This document shows positions 32,358 to 39,817 of a stretch of 64,000 nt of DNA, piece by piece. A program made the position numbers and the translations under genes. The notes beneath the pieces were generated by a model that worked only from the letters and a program-made list of their open reading frames with translations, was not told the origin of the DNA and did no database searches. This stretch comes from an uncultured Phascolarctobacterium sp. (GTDB lineage: Bacteria > Bacillota > Negativicutes > Acidaminococcales > Acidaminococcaceae), in contig NZ_CAKPTG010000002.1 of the NCBI RefSeq assembly GCF_934190775.1, positions 1 through 64,000 on the forward strand, given 5' to 3'. The first letter of the stretch is position 1; every line of letters starts with the position of its first letter.

Positions 32358-32377
32358 GCTAAATAATTTTATCAATA

Positions 32378-32427
32378 AAGCATCGTTTGTACTGCGTTTT
32401 TGCAGTGCAGGCGGTGCTTTTTTGCTG
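32378..32427 (+). terminator. intrinsic terminator
   Basis: AAGCATCG...GTACTGC with GCAGTGC...CGGTGCTT around GTTTTT, then TTTTTT. Confidence 0.8.
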
Positions 32428-32613
32428 TGGATAATTTGCGCTTTTACAAGCTTATAGCAATCACGTGTAGTGCTCCTATATGTTGCAGGCATTATTTCAG
32501 AAAATTTTTCTTTGCTACTAGCAGTATTTTCAGAATTAATGTAGAATAGATACGTAATAAAGCAATTTTTTGGTCAAGGTTGTTTTATGTCCTTTGCGAA
32601 GGAGGGAAAGACG
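32428..32613 (+). promoter_or_regulatory. upstream region of the hdr-flx operon
   Basis: About 185 AT-rich bases with a weak -10 candidate (TAGAAT, near 32542-32547) and no clear -35, ending in GGAGGG before hdrB. No regulator site recognised. Confidence 0.4.
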
Positions 32614-33417
32614 ATGATTTATAATTATTATCCTGGCTGTACGCTGTCAACGAAGGCGAAGCAGCTGGATATGGCAGCACGACGCTGTGCTGAGGTGCTG
32701 GGCTTTCCGCTGGTGGAGCTGCCGGAATGGCAGTGCTGCGGCGCGGTTTACCCGATGGCACCCGATGCTATTGCCGAGCGTCTGAGTGCGGTGCGTGCGC
32801 TTGTGGCAGCGCGTGAAAACGGCGGCGTACTGGTGACGCTGTGCAGTGCGTGCTACCATGTCATCAAACGTGTGAACCACGATATGGCAACGAATGCGGA
32901 GATTCGCCAAAAGGTGAATAATTATCTGCAATTGGAGGAGCCTTATGCCGGTGAAACACGGGTTTTGCATTACCTGGAGGTTTTGCGTGATGAAATCGGT
33001 TGGGAAAAGCTGGCGCAGCTGGTGAGCCATCCTTTGAAGGAACGCAGGGTTGGCGCTTATTATGGCTGTTTGCTGCTTAGACCGGGAGCGGTTTTGACCC
33101 TCGATGACGTAGAGAGTCCAACTGTTATGGAAGCCTTTATTAAAGCGTTGGGTGCAGAGCCGATTATTTACAGCATGCGCAATGAATGCTGCGGCGGTTA
33201 TCTGGCGCTGAAGGATAAGGCGCAATGCGAAAAGCTCGTCAGCGAAATTAAAAATAATGCTGCAAGCTGTGGTGCGCAGGAGCTGGTTACGGCCTGCCCG
33301 CTGTGTGCGTATAACCTGACGGCTAATGGTGCCGCAGGCAGCCTGCCGACGCGTTACTTTACGGAGCTTCTTGCTGAAGCACTTGGTGTTGCGGAGAGCG
33401 AAGGAGGTGCGGAATAA
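32614..33417 (+). CDS. hdrB: heterodisulfide reductase subunit B-like protein
   Basis: 267 residues from ATG 32614 (GGAGGG at 32601). Two complete CCG motifs are present: Cys9, Cys41-Cys42, Cys77-x2-Cys80, and Cys152, Cys192-Cys193, Cys228-x2-Cys231. In methanogen HdrB each CCG motif binds a non-cubane [4Fe-4S] cluster, and the two together cleave a disulfide. Both being intact argues for a working disulfide/thiol or electron-transfer site rather than a relic. First gene of a tightly packed nine-gene operon; its stop overlaps the hdrC start (TAATG). The natural substrate in non-methanogens is unknown. Confidence 0.93.
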   Translation: MIYNYYPGCTLSTKAKQLDMAARRCAEVLGFPLVELPEWQCCGAVYPMAPDAIAERLSAVRALVAARENGGVLVTLCSACYHVIKRVNHDMATNAEIRQKVNNYLQLEEPYAGETRVLHYLEVLRDEIGWEKLAQLVSHPLKERRVGAYYGCLLLRPGAVLTLDDVESPTVMEAFIKALGAEPIIYSMRNECCGGYLALKDKAQCEKLVSEIKNNAASCGAQELVTACPLCAYNLTANGAAGSLPTRYFTELLAEALGVAESEGGAE

Positions 33418-33806
33418 TGGCTGTTGATGAAAAGCAATTGACAGAGGCTATTCTGCGCCTTGCTGCTACCGACGTGAGCCGCTGTATGCAGTGCGGCCGC
33501 TGCAGTGCGAACTGCGAAGCTGCGTCTAAAATGGACCTTTTGCCCCACCGCGTAGTGTGGGACTTAAACAGTGGTCATGCGTCCGAGCTGCTGGAGGCTG
33601 ACGCACCGTGGCAATGTCTGTCGTGCATGGCGTGCGAGGAGCGCTGCCCGCGCGGCGTGAGCCCGGCGCGCGTTATGGAGGCGTTGCGTCTGCTGCAGAT
33701 TCGTCAGCAGGGCAACAATAAGCTGCCTGCCGAAAGTGTGGAGCATTATCCGAGCGATATGCCGCAGCAGCTTTTGGTGGCAGCCTTTAGAAAATACAAT
33801 AAATAG
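33417..33806 (+). CDS. hdrC: heterodisulfide reductase subunit C-like ferredoxin
   Basis: 129 residues with two [4Fe-4S] motifs, 'CMQCGRCSANC' (about residue 23) and 'CLSCMACEERC' (about 67), followed by Pro as usual for HdrC. It relays electrons between HdrA and the CCG clusters of HdrB. Sits between hdrB (overlap) and hdrA (11-base gap). Confidence 0.92.
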   Translation: MAVDEKQLTEAILRLAATDVSRCMQCGRCSANCEAASKMDLLPHRVVWDLNSGHASELLEADAPWQCLSCMACEERCPRGVSPARVMEALRLLQIRQQGNNKLPAESVEHYPSDMPQQLLVAAFRKYNK

Positions 33807-33817
33807 GGGGAAGCTAC

Positions 33818-35806
33818 GTGCAAAAGATTGGTGTTTTTGTTTGTTGGTGTGGCAGCAACATCGCCGGCACGGTAGATGTTGCCCAGGTGGTAGAGGCAGT
33901 ACGCCAAATTCCGGACGTTGCCTATGCCATCGATTATAAATATATGTGCTCCGAGCAAGGCCAGGAGCTGATTCGCAAGGCTGTGGCTGATTATAAGCTG
34001 GACAGAATTGTTGTCTGCAGCTGCTCGCCGCGTATGCACGAGGCAACCTTCCGCAAATGTGCAGAGGGCGTTGGCATCAATCCTTATATGGTAGAGATTG
34101 CCAACATCCGTGAGCAATGCTCCTGGGTGCTGAAGGATAAGGTCGAAGCGACAGCGAAGGCGATTAAATTAGCCAAGGCGGCAATTGCCAAGGTGCGCTT
34201 TAATGGAGCGCTGAAGCCCGGCGAAAGCCAGGTAGTGAAGCGCGCACTGGTTATCGGCGGCGGTATCGCCGGTATTCAGACAGCGCTGGATATTGCGGAA
34301 GCAGGCTATAAGGTAGATATTGTGGAGAAGGAGCCGACAATCGGCGGCCGTATGGCGCAGCTCGACAAAACCTTCCCGACACTCGACTGCTCTGCCTGCA
34401 TCCTGACACCGAAGATGGTGGATGCAGCGAATCATGAAAATATTACGCTTTATACCTATAGCGAGGTAGAAAGCGTAAGCGGCTTTGTGGGTAATTTTGA
34501 TGTGACAATCCGCAAAAAAGCACGCAGCGTGAAGGCTGATATGTGCAGCGGCTGCGGCATTTGTACCGAAAAATGTCCGTCCCGCAAAACGCCGAGCGAA
34601 TTCGATATGGGACTGAAGAATCGCGGCGCGATTTATATTCCCTTTGCGCAGGCCATTCCTAAGGTTCCTGTTATCGACCGTGAGGCCTGCATTAAGTTCA
34701 AAACCGGTAAATGCGGAATCTGCTCCAAGCTCTGTCCGGCAGGAGCTATTGATTACACGCAGACCGATGAGCTGATTACGGAAAAATACGGCGCAATTGT
34801 ATTGGCAACGGGCTTTAAAACGCTGCCTCTCGACAAGTTCGGTGAATATGGCTACGGTGCCAGCAAGGATGTTATCACCTCGCTGGAGCTGGAGCGTCTG
34901 ACGAATGCGGCAGGTCCTACCGAAGGTCATCTTGTTTGTCCGTCTACCGGCAAGGAGCCGAAGAAGGTTATCATTGTTTCCTGCGTAGGCTCGCGTGATG
35001 TGAGCGGTCGCGGCAAGAGCTACTGCAGTAAAATCTGCTGCATGTATAATGCCAAGCATGCGATGTATATCCGTGAAAAATATCCTGATGTGGATGTAAC
35101 TGTTTTTTATATAGATGTACGTACTCCGGGCAAGGGCTTTGACGAGTTTCAACGCCGTGCGGTGGAGGAATACGGCGTGCATTATGTACGCGGTCAGGTA
35201 GGCAAGGTTGTTGTTGACGGCGATGGCAGGCTGACGGTTTTCGCCAGCGATTTGAACAGCGGTCGCAAGCTGATGCTGAATCCTGATTTAGTAGTACTGG
35301 CGACGGCTGTGCAGCCTTCTCCCGATGCACGCAAGCTGGCAACGATGCTGACGGCCAGCATTGACAACGATGACTTTTACGTAGAGGCGCATCCGAAGCT
35401 GCGTCCTGTTGAAAGTCCGACGGCAGGCATTTTCCTCAGCGGCATGTGCCAGGGACCGAAGGATATTCCGGAAACTGTTTCGCAGGCCGGTGCGGCGGCT
35501 GTTAAGGTTGTCGGCTTGCTGGCGAAGGATAAGCTGCTGACGAACCCCTGCACTGCCCAGTGCGATACAAGCATTTGCAGCGGCTGTCTGGCTTGCACGC
35601 ATGTCTGCCCCTACGGCGCGATTACCGGCGAGAGCAAGCAGGTTATCACGAAGCTGGGTGTGCGCGAAACACGCACCGTTGCGGTGGTAAACAATGCGCT
35701 GTGCCAGGGCTGCGGTGCCTGCACGGTAGCCTGCCCCTGCGGTGCTATGGATTTGCAGGGCTTTACTAATCAACAAATTCTGGCAGAGGTGGATGCATTA
35801 TGCTAG
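33818..35806 (+). CDS. hdrA: heterodisulfide reductase subunit A-like bifurcating flavoprotein
   Basis: 662 residues from GTG 33818 (AGGGGGAAG in front), the usual HdrA length. Order of parts: N-terminal Cys-rich domain ('VFVCWCGSNIAGTV', 'MCSEQGQELI', 'VVCSCSPRMHE'); FAD domain with 'RALVIGGGIAGIQTALDIAEAGY' near residue 140 and 'CSACILTPKMVDA'; inserted ferredoxin-type motifs 'CSGCGICTEKCP' and 'CGICSKLCPAGAI'; 'GSRDVSG'; C-terminal ferredoxin 'CSGCLACTHVCPYGAI' and 'CQGCGACTVACPCGAM'. HdrA carries the flavin that splits electron pairs between a high-potential acceptor and ferredoxin. Overlaps the next gene by 7 bases. Confidence 0.95.
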   Translation: MQKIGVFVCWCGSNIAGTVDVAQVVEAVRQIPDVAYAIDYKYMCSEQGQELIRKAVADYKLDRIVVCSCSPRMHEATFRKCAEGVGINPYMVEIANIREQCSWVLKDKVEATAKAIKLAKAAIAKVRFNGALKPGESQVVKRALVIGGGIAGIQTALDIAEAGYKVDIVEKEPTIGGRMAQLDKTFPTLDCSACILTPKMVDAANHENITLYTYSEVESVSGFVGNFDVTIRKKARSVKADMCSGCGICTEKCPSRKTPSEFDMGLKNRGAIYIPFAQAIPKVPVIDREACIKFKTGKCGICSKLCPAGAIDYTQTDELITEKYGAIVLATGFKTLPLDKFGEYGYGASKDVITSLELERLTNAAGPTEGHLVCPSTGKEPKKVIIVSCVGSRDVSGRGKSYCSKICCMYNAKHAMYIREKYPDVDVTVFYIDVRTPGKGFDEFQRRAVEEYGVHYVRGQVGKVVVDGDGRLTVFASDLNSGRKLMLNPDLVVLATAVQPSPDARKLATMLTASIDNDDFYVEAHPKLRPVESPTAGIFLSGMCQGPKDIPETVSQAGAAAVKVVGLLAKDKLLTNPCTAQCDTSICSGCLACTHVCPYGAITGESKQVITKLGVRETRTVAVVNNALCQGCGACTVACPCGAMDLQGFTNQQILAEVDALC

Positions 35807-36237
35807 AGAAGAAAAATTTTGAACCGAAAATCGTGGCCTTCTGCTGCAACTGGTGCAGCTATGCCGGTGCTGACGGCGCCGGAACGGCCCGCAAGCATTA
35901 TCCTGCTAATATCAAAATCATCAAGGTTCCCTGCTCCTGCAGAGTGAATCCGCTCTTTATCCTGCGCGCGTTTCAGCGTGGCGCGGACGGTGTCATCATG
36001 TGCGGCTGTCACCCCGGCGACTGCCATTATTCTACCGGCAACTATTATGCACGCCGTCGTATGACGCTGCTTCTCAGCATGCTTGATTATCTGGGCGTGG
36101 CCGGTGAGCGCTTCCGTGTGGAATGGGTAAGTGCGGCCGAGGGCGCACGCTTTGCACAGGTGATGAACGATTTTGCCGAGCATATTGCGGCATTGGGTGA
36201 GAATGTAAAGTTGAGGGATTTGCGATGCAAAAAATAG
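35800..36237 (+). CDS. flxD: MvhD/FlxD-like iron-sulfur electron carrier
   Basis: 145 residues. 'AFCCNWCSYAGADGAGTARKHYP' opens the protein, then 'KVPCSCRVNPLFILRAFQRGADGVIMCGCHPGDCHY' supplies the rest of the [2Fe-2S] cysteines. This is the fold of MvhD of methanogens and FlxD of Desulfovibrio, the connector between an electron-donating module and HdrA. Here the donor module is the flavoprotein and ferredoxins encoded just downstream, so it is FlxD-like by context. Overlaps the next gene by 13 bases. Confidence 0.92.
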   Translation: MLEKKNFEPKIVAFCCNWCSYAGADGAGTARKHYPANIKIIKVPCSCRVNPLFILRAFQRGADGVIMCGCHPGDCHYSTGNYYARRRMTLLLSMLDYLGVAGERFRVEWVSAAEGARFAQVMNDFAEHIAALGENVKLRDLRCKK

Positions 36238-37214
36238 AAAAGCTGCTGCAGAAGCGTGCAGCCGAACTGTTGGCAGAGGGCACAGTAGAGCGTGTGCTGG
36301 CCTGGCAGGCAGGCGAATTCTTTTACGATAACGCACCTGCTGCCGTAAGCAGTGCGGACGAATGTGACAAGCTTGTTTATAACGAGTTCTGTCCTGCCAA
36401 TCTCTGCAAATATTTAATCGAAACAAGCCATGCAGGCAAGAAGACGGCTGTTTTCTTAAAGCCTTGCGATACATACGGAGTGAACCAGCTGCTGAAGGAT
36501 AACCGCATTAAGCGTGAGCTTGTTTATGCCATCGGAACACCCTGCAGCGGTATGTTGGATATCAAAAAGATTAAGGCTGCCGGTGCTAAGGGCATCATCA
36601 GCGTGAGCGTGGACGGTGACGAGGTTGTTGTCAACACTGCTTATGGCGAAAAGCGTCTGGCAAAGGCTGACGTGCTGCTGAACAAATGCCTGATGTGCAA
36701 GGGCGCTGCTTATAAAATTGCGGATGAGGAGCTGGCTGAGCCGTTGCCTGTACCGCAGTTTACCGGTGATAAATTCGCCAAGGTCAAGGAGATTGAAGCG
36801 ATGAGCGAGGAAGAGCGTTTTGCCTTCTGGCAAAGCGAGCTTTCCAAGTGCATTCGCTGCAATGCCTGCCGTGATATCTGCCCGGCGTGCAGCTGCGAGC
36901 AGTGCATTTTTGATAAGCCGGACACTCCGGTAGCAGGCAAGGCGTATGCCGACGAGGTTGAGGAGCAGATGTATCATATCATCCGTGCCTTCCATGTTGC
37001 CGGTCGTTGCACCGGTTGTGGTGAATGTGCGCGTGTTTGCCCGCAGGGAATTCATCTGGAGCTGCTGAATATGAAGTTCATGAAGGATATCAACAGCTTC
37101 TTCGGTCAGTATCAGGCCGGTGCGGACAGCGAAACACCTGCACCGCAGGTAAGCTTTAAGCAGAACGATCCTGAGGCCAACAGTGCGGTAGAAGGGAGGG
37201 AGCAGCATGTATAA
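36225..37214 (+). CDS. FrhB-like iron-sulfur protein of Flx module
   Basis: 329 residues. The N-terminal two thirds resemble the coenzyme F420 hydrogenase/dehydrogenase beta-subunit fold ('KTAVFLKPCDTYGVNQLLKDN', 'GTPCSGMLDIKKI', 'LLNKCLMCKGAAYKI'). The C-terminal third has 'CIRCNACRDICPACSCEQC' and 'CTGCGECARVCPQGI', two ferredoxin-type clusters. Corresponds in position to FlxB or FlxC of Desulfovibrio flxABCD, where such subunits carry electrons from the NADH-oxidising FlxA to FlxD. Which of the two names fits cannot be settled by eye. Confidence 0.85.
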   Translation: MQKIEKLLQKRAAELLAEGTVERVLAWQAGEFFYDNAPAAVSSADECDKLVYNEFCPANLCKYLIETSHAGKKTAVFLKPCDTYGVNQLLKDNRIKRELVYAIGTPCSGMLDIKKIKAAGAKGIISVSVDGDEVVVNTAYGEKRLAKADVLLNKCLMCKGAAYKIADEELAEPLPVPQFTGDKFAKVKEIEAMSEEERFAFWQSELSKCIRCNACRDICPACSCEQCIFDKPDTPVAGKAYADEVEEQMYHIIRAFHVAGRCTGCGECARVCPQGIHLELLNMKFMKDINSFFGQYQAGADSETPAPQVSFKQNDPEANSAVEGREQHV

Positions 37215-38265
37215 GATAGCAAAGGATAAGCTGCCGAAGTTATATGCAGCCCTGCAAAATATCGGTACGCTGCTGCTGCCCTGTAAGAACAAGAGCGGTC
37301 ATGCGGACTTCGCGCCGTATCGCGAGGATGCGGAGGTTGCGTTGGATGCACTGCTGACGAACCGCAGTGCGAAGGATGTTTTCTTCCCGCAGGTAGAAAA
37401 TCTGCTGACCTTTAAGATGAGCGGCAAGGAGCTGGCGTTGGAGCAGAATATTCCGCCTGCCGGTACGACGATCGTCATGGGCGTGCGTGCCTGCGATGCG
37501 CGCAGCTTTCAAATTTTAGATAAGGTATTTTTAAAAGCGCCTGTTGATACATATTACAAAACAAGACGTGAGCAATGCGTGCTTATCGGCTTAGGCTGCA
37601 GTGCTCCCGAAGAAACCTGTTTCTGTCATGCCTTTGGCATTGACGCGGGCGCTCCGGAGACGGATGTGCAGACCTGGCTGGTGGGCGAGGAGCTTTGCTG
37701 GCAGGCTGTGACAGCCAAGGGCGAGGAGCTGACAGCGAAGCTTGTCAGCGCCGGTGTGCTGGCGGAGGCAGCTGCGGATGCTGCGGCAGCGGTAAGCGAG
37801 CAGCAGGAGCAGACGCAAAAAATTTTGAGCGTACTGCCCTTGCATGATTTCAAGGTAAATGACGCGCTGACGAAGGACGAGCTGAAGGTCTTCCACAGTA
37901 AAATCTGGGAGCAGCTGGCTGCAGGCTGCTTGTCCTGCTGCACCTGCACCTATGTGTGTCCGACCTGTCATTGCTATGATATCCGTGATTATCAGGAGAC
38001 TGAGGAGCGCACGCAGCGCTATCGCTGTTGGGACAGCTGCATGGCGAAGGATTTTACGCTGATGGCTCATGGCAGTCCGCGTAAGACGAAGGTGGAGCGC
38101 TTCCGTCAGCGTTATATGCATAAGCTGGTATATTTCCCGGAGAACAACGAAGGTGAATATGCTTGCGTCGGCTGTGGACGTTGTCTGCAAAAGTGTCCGG
38201 TGCAGCTTAATATTGTCAAGGTTGCTAAGGCCTTGGAAAAAGCGGAGGTGAAGCAGGATGTGTAA
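37207..38265 (+). CDS. AsrA/HydB-like 4Fe-4S protein of Flx module
   Basis: 352 residues. N-terminal domain with 'TTIVMGVRACDARSFQILDKVFL' and 'LIGLGCSAPEETCFCHAFG', as in anaerobic sulfite reductase A and sulfhydrogenase beta subunits. C-terminal clusters 'CLSCCTCTYVCPTCHC' and 'CVGCGRCLQKCPVQL'. Such proteins pair with an FAD/NAD(P)-binding partner, here the next gene, which it overlaps by 8 bases. A Flx-type electron-entry subunit passing electrons from NADH towards FlxD/HdrA. Confidence 0.87.
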   Translation: MYKIAKDKLPKLYAALQNIGTLLLPCKNKSGHADFAPYREDAEVALDALLTNRSAKDVFFPQVENLLTFKMSGKELALEQNIPPAGTTIVMGVRACDARSFQILDKVFLKAPVDTYYKTRREQCVLIGLGCSAPEETCFCHAFGIDAGAPETDVQTWLVGEELCWQAVTAKGEELTAKLVSAGVLAEAAADAAAAVSEQQEQTQKILSVLPLHDFKVNDALTKDELKVFHSKIWEQLAAGCLSCCTCTYVCPTCHCYDIRDYQETEERTQRYRCWDSCMAKDFTLMAHGSPRKTKVERFRQRYMHKLVYFPENNEGEYACVGCGRCLQKCPVQLNIVKVAKALEKAEVKQDV

Positions 38266-39094
38266 TTGTCAGGATACTTTGATTCCGCAGATTGGCGTGG
38301 TGACGGATATCTGCACGGAAACAGCTGATGTAAAAACCTTCCGCGTGGAGAAAATCGGCGGCGGTAAGCTGTTTGAGCATTTGCCGGGACAATGCGCTAT
38401 TCTTTCCGTTCCCGGTAAGGGTGAGGCGATTTTTTCCATTACCTCCTCTCCTACGAACGAAAAATATATGGAGTTCAGCATTAAACGCTGTGGCTCGATT
38501 ACGAACTTTTTGCATTTTGATATTGAACCTGGTCAGCAGATTGCGGTGCGCGGGCCTTACGGCAATCATTTCCCGGTTGAGGATAAATTGAAAGGCAAGG
38601 ATCTGCTCTTTATCGCCGGTGGCATCGGTTTGGCGCCGCTGCGCAGTGTAATCAATTATATGCTGGATAAGCGTGACGATTACGGCAGCATTGATGTTGT
38701 TTACGGTGCGCGCAGTAAGGAAGATTTTGTGCGTTACGACGAGCTGACGAATGTGTGGCCGGCGCAAAAGGATACGCGCGTGCATCTGACGATTGACCGT
38801 GCGCAGGAGGGTTGGACGGGCAATGTCGGCTTTGTGCCTAACTTCCTGAAGGACCTGAAGTTTACGCCGGATAAGACGGTGCTGCTGTGCGGTCCGCCGA
38901 TTATGATTAAGCTGTGTCTGGCGGCGTTGATTGAGATGGGCTTTGTGAAGAAGCAGGTTTATACGACGCTGGAGCTGCGCATGAAGTGCGGTGTGGGCAA
39001 GTGTGGTCGCTGCAATATCGGCAAGAAGTATGTGTGCAAGGACGGGCCGGTATTTACTTGCGATGAGCTGGATGAAATGCCGGACGAGTATTGA
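38258..39094 (+). CDS. flxA: FlxA-like NAD(P)H-oxidising FAD protein
   Basis: 278 residues of the ferredoxin reductase family (relatives AsrB, HydG, PyrK, FlxA). FAD domain with 'FSITSSPTNEKYMEFSIKR'; NAD(P) domain with 'LLFIAGGIGLAPLRSVINYML' near residue 120 and 'VLLCGPPIMIKLC'; a C-terminal [2Fe-2S]-type Cys set 'MKCGVGKCGRCNIGKKYVC'. It would take the hydride from NADH (or NADPH) and feed the FeS chain to HdrA. The spacing (8-base overlap with the previous gene) supports a single complex. Confidence 0.9.
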   Translation: MCNCQDTLIPQIGVVTDICTETADVKTFRVEKIGGGKLFEHLPGQCAILSVPGKGEAIFSITSSPTNEKYMEFSIKRCGSITNFLHFDIEPGQQIAVRGPYGNHFPVEDKLKGKDLLFIAGGIGLAPLRSVINYMLDKRDDYGSIDVVYGARSKEDFVRYDELTNVWPAQKDTRVHLTIDRAQEGWTGNVGFVPNFLKDLKFTPDKTVLLCGPPIMIKLCLAALIEMGFVKKQVYTTLELRMKCGVGKCGRCNIGKKYVCKDGPVFTCDELDEMPDEY

Positions 39095-39128
39095 TTTTTT
39101 TGGAGAAGAAAATATAAGGAGCAAAAAT

Positions 39129-39803
39129 ATGGAAGAAATGGTAACTGTTTACCTGCTGGGCAAAAAGTACAGTGTCCCGGCAACCCTGACCATTATGGAT
39201 GCCATGGAATATGCAGGCTTTAAGCTGGTGCGCGGCTGCGGCTGCCGCAGCGGCTTTTGCGGAGCATGCGCAGTAATTTATCGTTTAAAGGGCAGCACGG
39301 AGCTGAAGGTTGTGCTTTCCTGCCAGACGAAGGTTGAGGAAGGCATGTGCGTTGGCAAGATTGATTCCTTCCCAATTAACAAGCGTACCTTTAATATTGA
39401 AGAGATTAAGGCAAGCGATAATATTGTCGGTCAGCTTTATCCGGAAATTTTCAGCTGCATCGGCTGCAATGCCTGCACCAAGGGCTGTCCGCAGGGCCTG
39501 AATGTTATGCAGTATATTGCTTACGCTCAGCGCGGCGAATATGAGAAGGCAGCGCATGCTTCCTTCGACTGCGTTGGCTGTAACATCTGTGCATCCCGCT
39601 GCCCGGCGCAAATCAGCCACAGCGCTGTCGGCCTGCTGTGCCGTCGCCTGACGGGCAAATATATTGCGCCGAAGTGCGAGCATCTGGCCAAGCGTGTTGC
39701 CGAAATTGAAAACGGCGATTATGTAACACTGTTGGAAAAGCTTAAAAATATGCCTTTGGATGAAATCAAAGACCTGTATAACAAGCGTGAGATTGAAAAA
39801 TAA
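39129..39803 (+). CDS. SdhB/FrdB/TfrB-like iron-sulfur subunit
   Basis: 224 residues from ATG 39129 (AAGGAGC in front). N-terminal plant-type [2Fe-2S] domain 'CGCRSGFCGAC' (C-x4-C-x2-C within it) with the fourth Cys in 'VVLSCQTK'; C-terminal 'CIGCNACTKGCPQG' and 'CVGCNICASRCPAQ', two [4Fe-4S] motifs. Matches the electron-transfer subunit of succinate dehydrogenase/fumarate reductase and the first half of methanogen TfrB (thiol:fumarate reductase). The CCG half of TfrB is missing here, but hdrB in the same operon provides it as a separate protein. 34 bases after flxA, 14 before the flavoprotein gene. Confidence 0.88.
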   Translation: MEEMVTVYLLGKKYSVPATLTIMDAMEYAGFKLVRGCGCRSGFCGACAVIYRLKGSTELKVVLSCQTKVEEGMCVGKIDSFPINKRTFNIEEIKASDNIVGQLYPEIFSCIGCNACTKGCPQGLNVMQYIAYAQRGEYEKAAHASFDCVGCNICASRCPAQISHSAVGLLCRRLTGKYIAPKCEHLAKRVAEIENGDYVTLLEKLKNMPLDEIKDLYNKREIEK

Positions 39804-39817
39804 GGAGGTGCGGCAAG

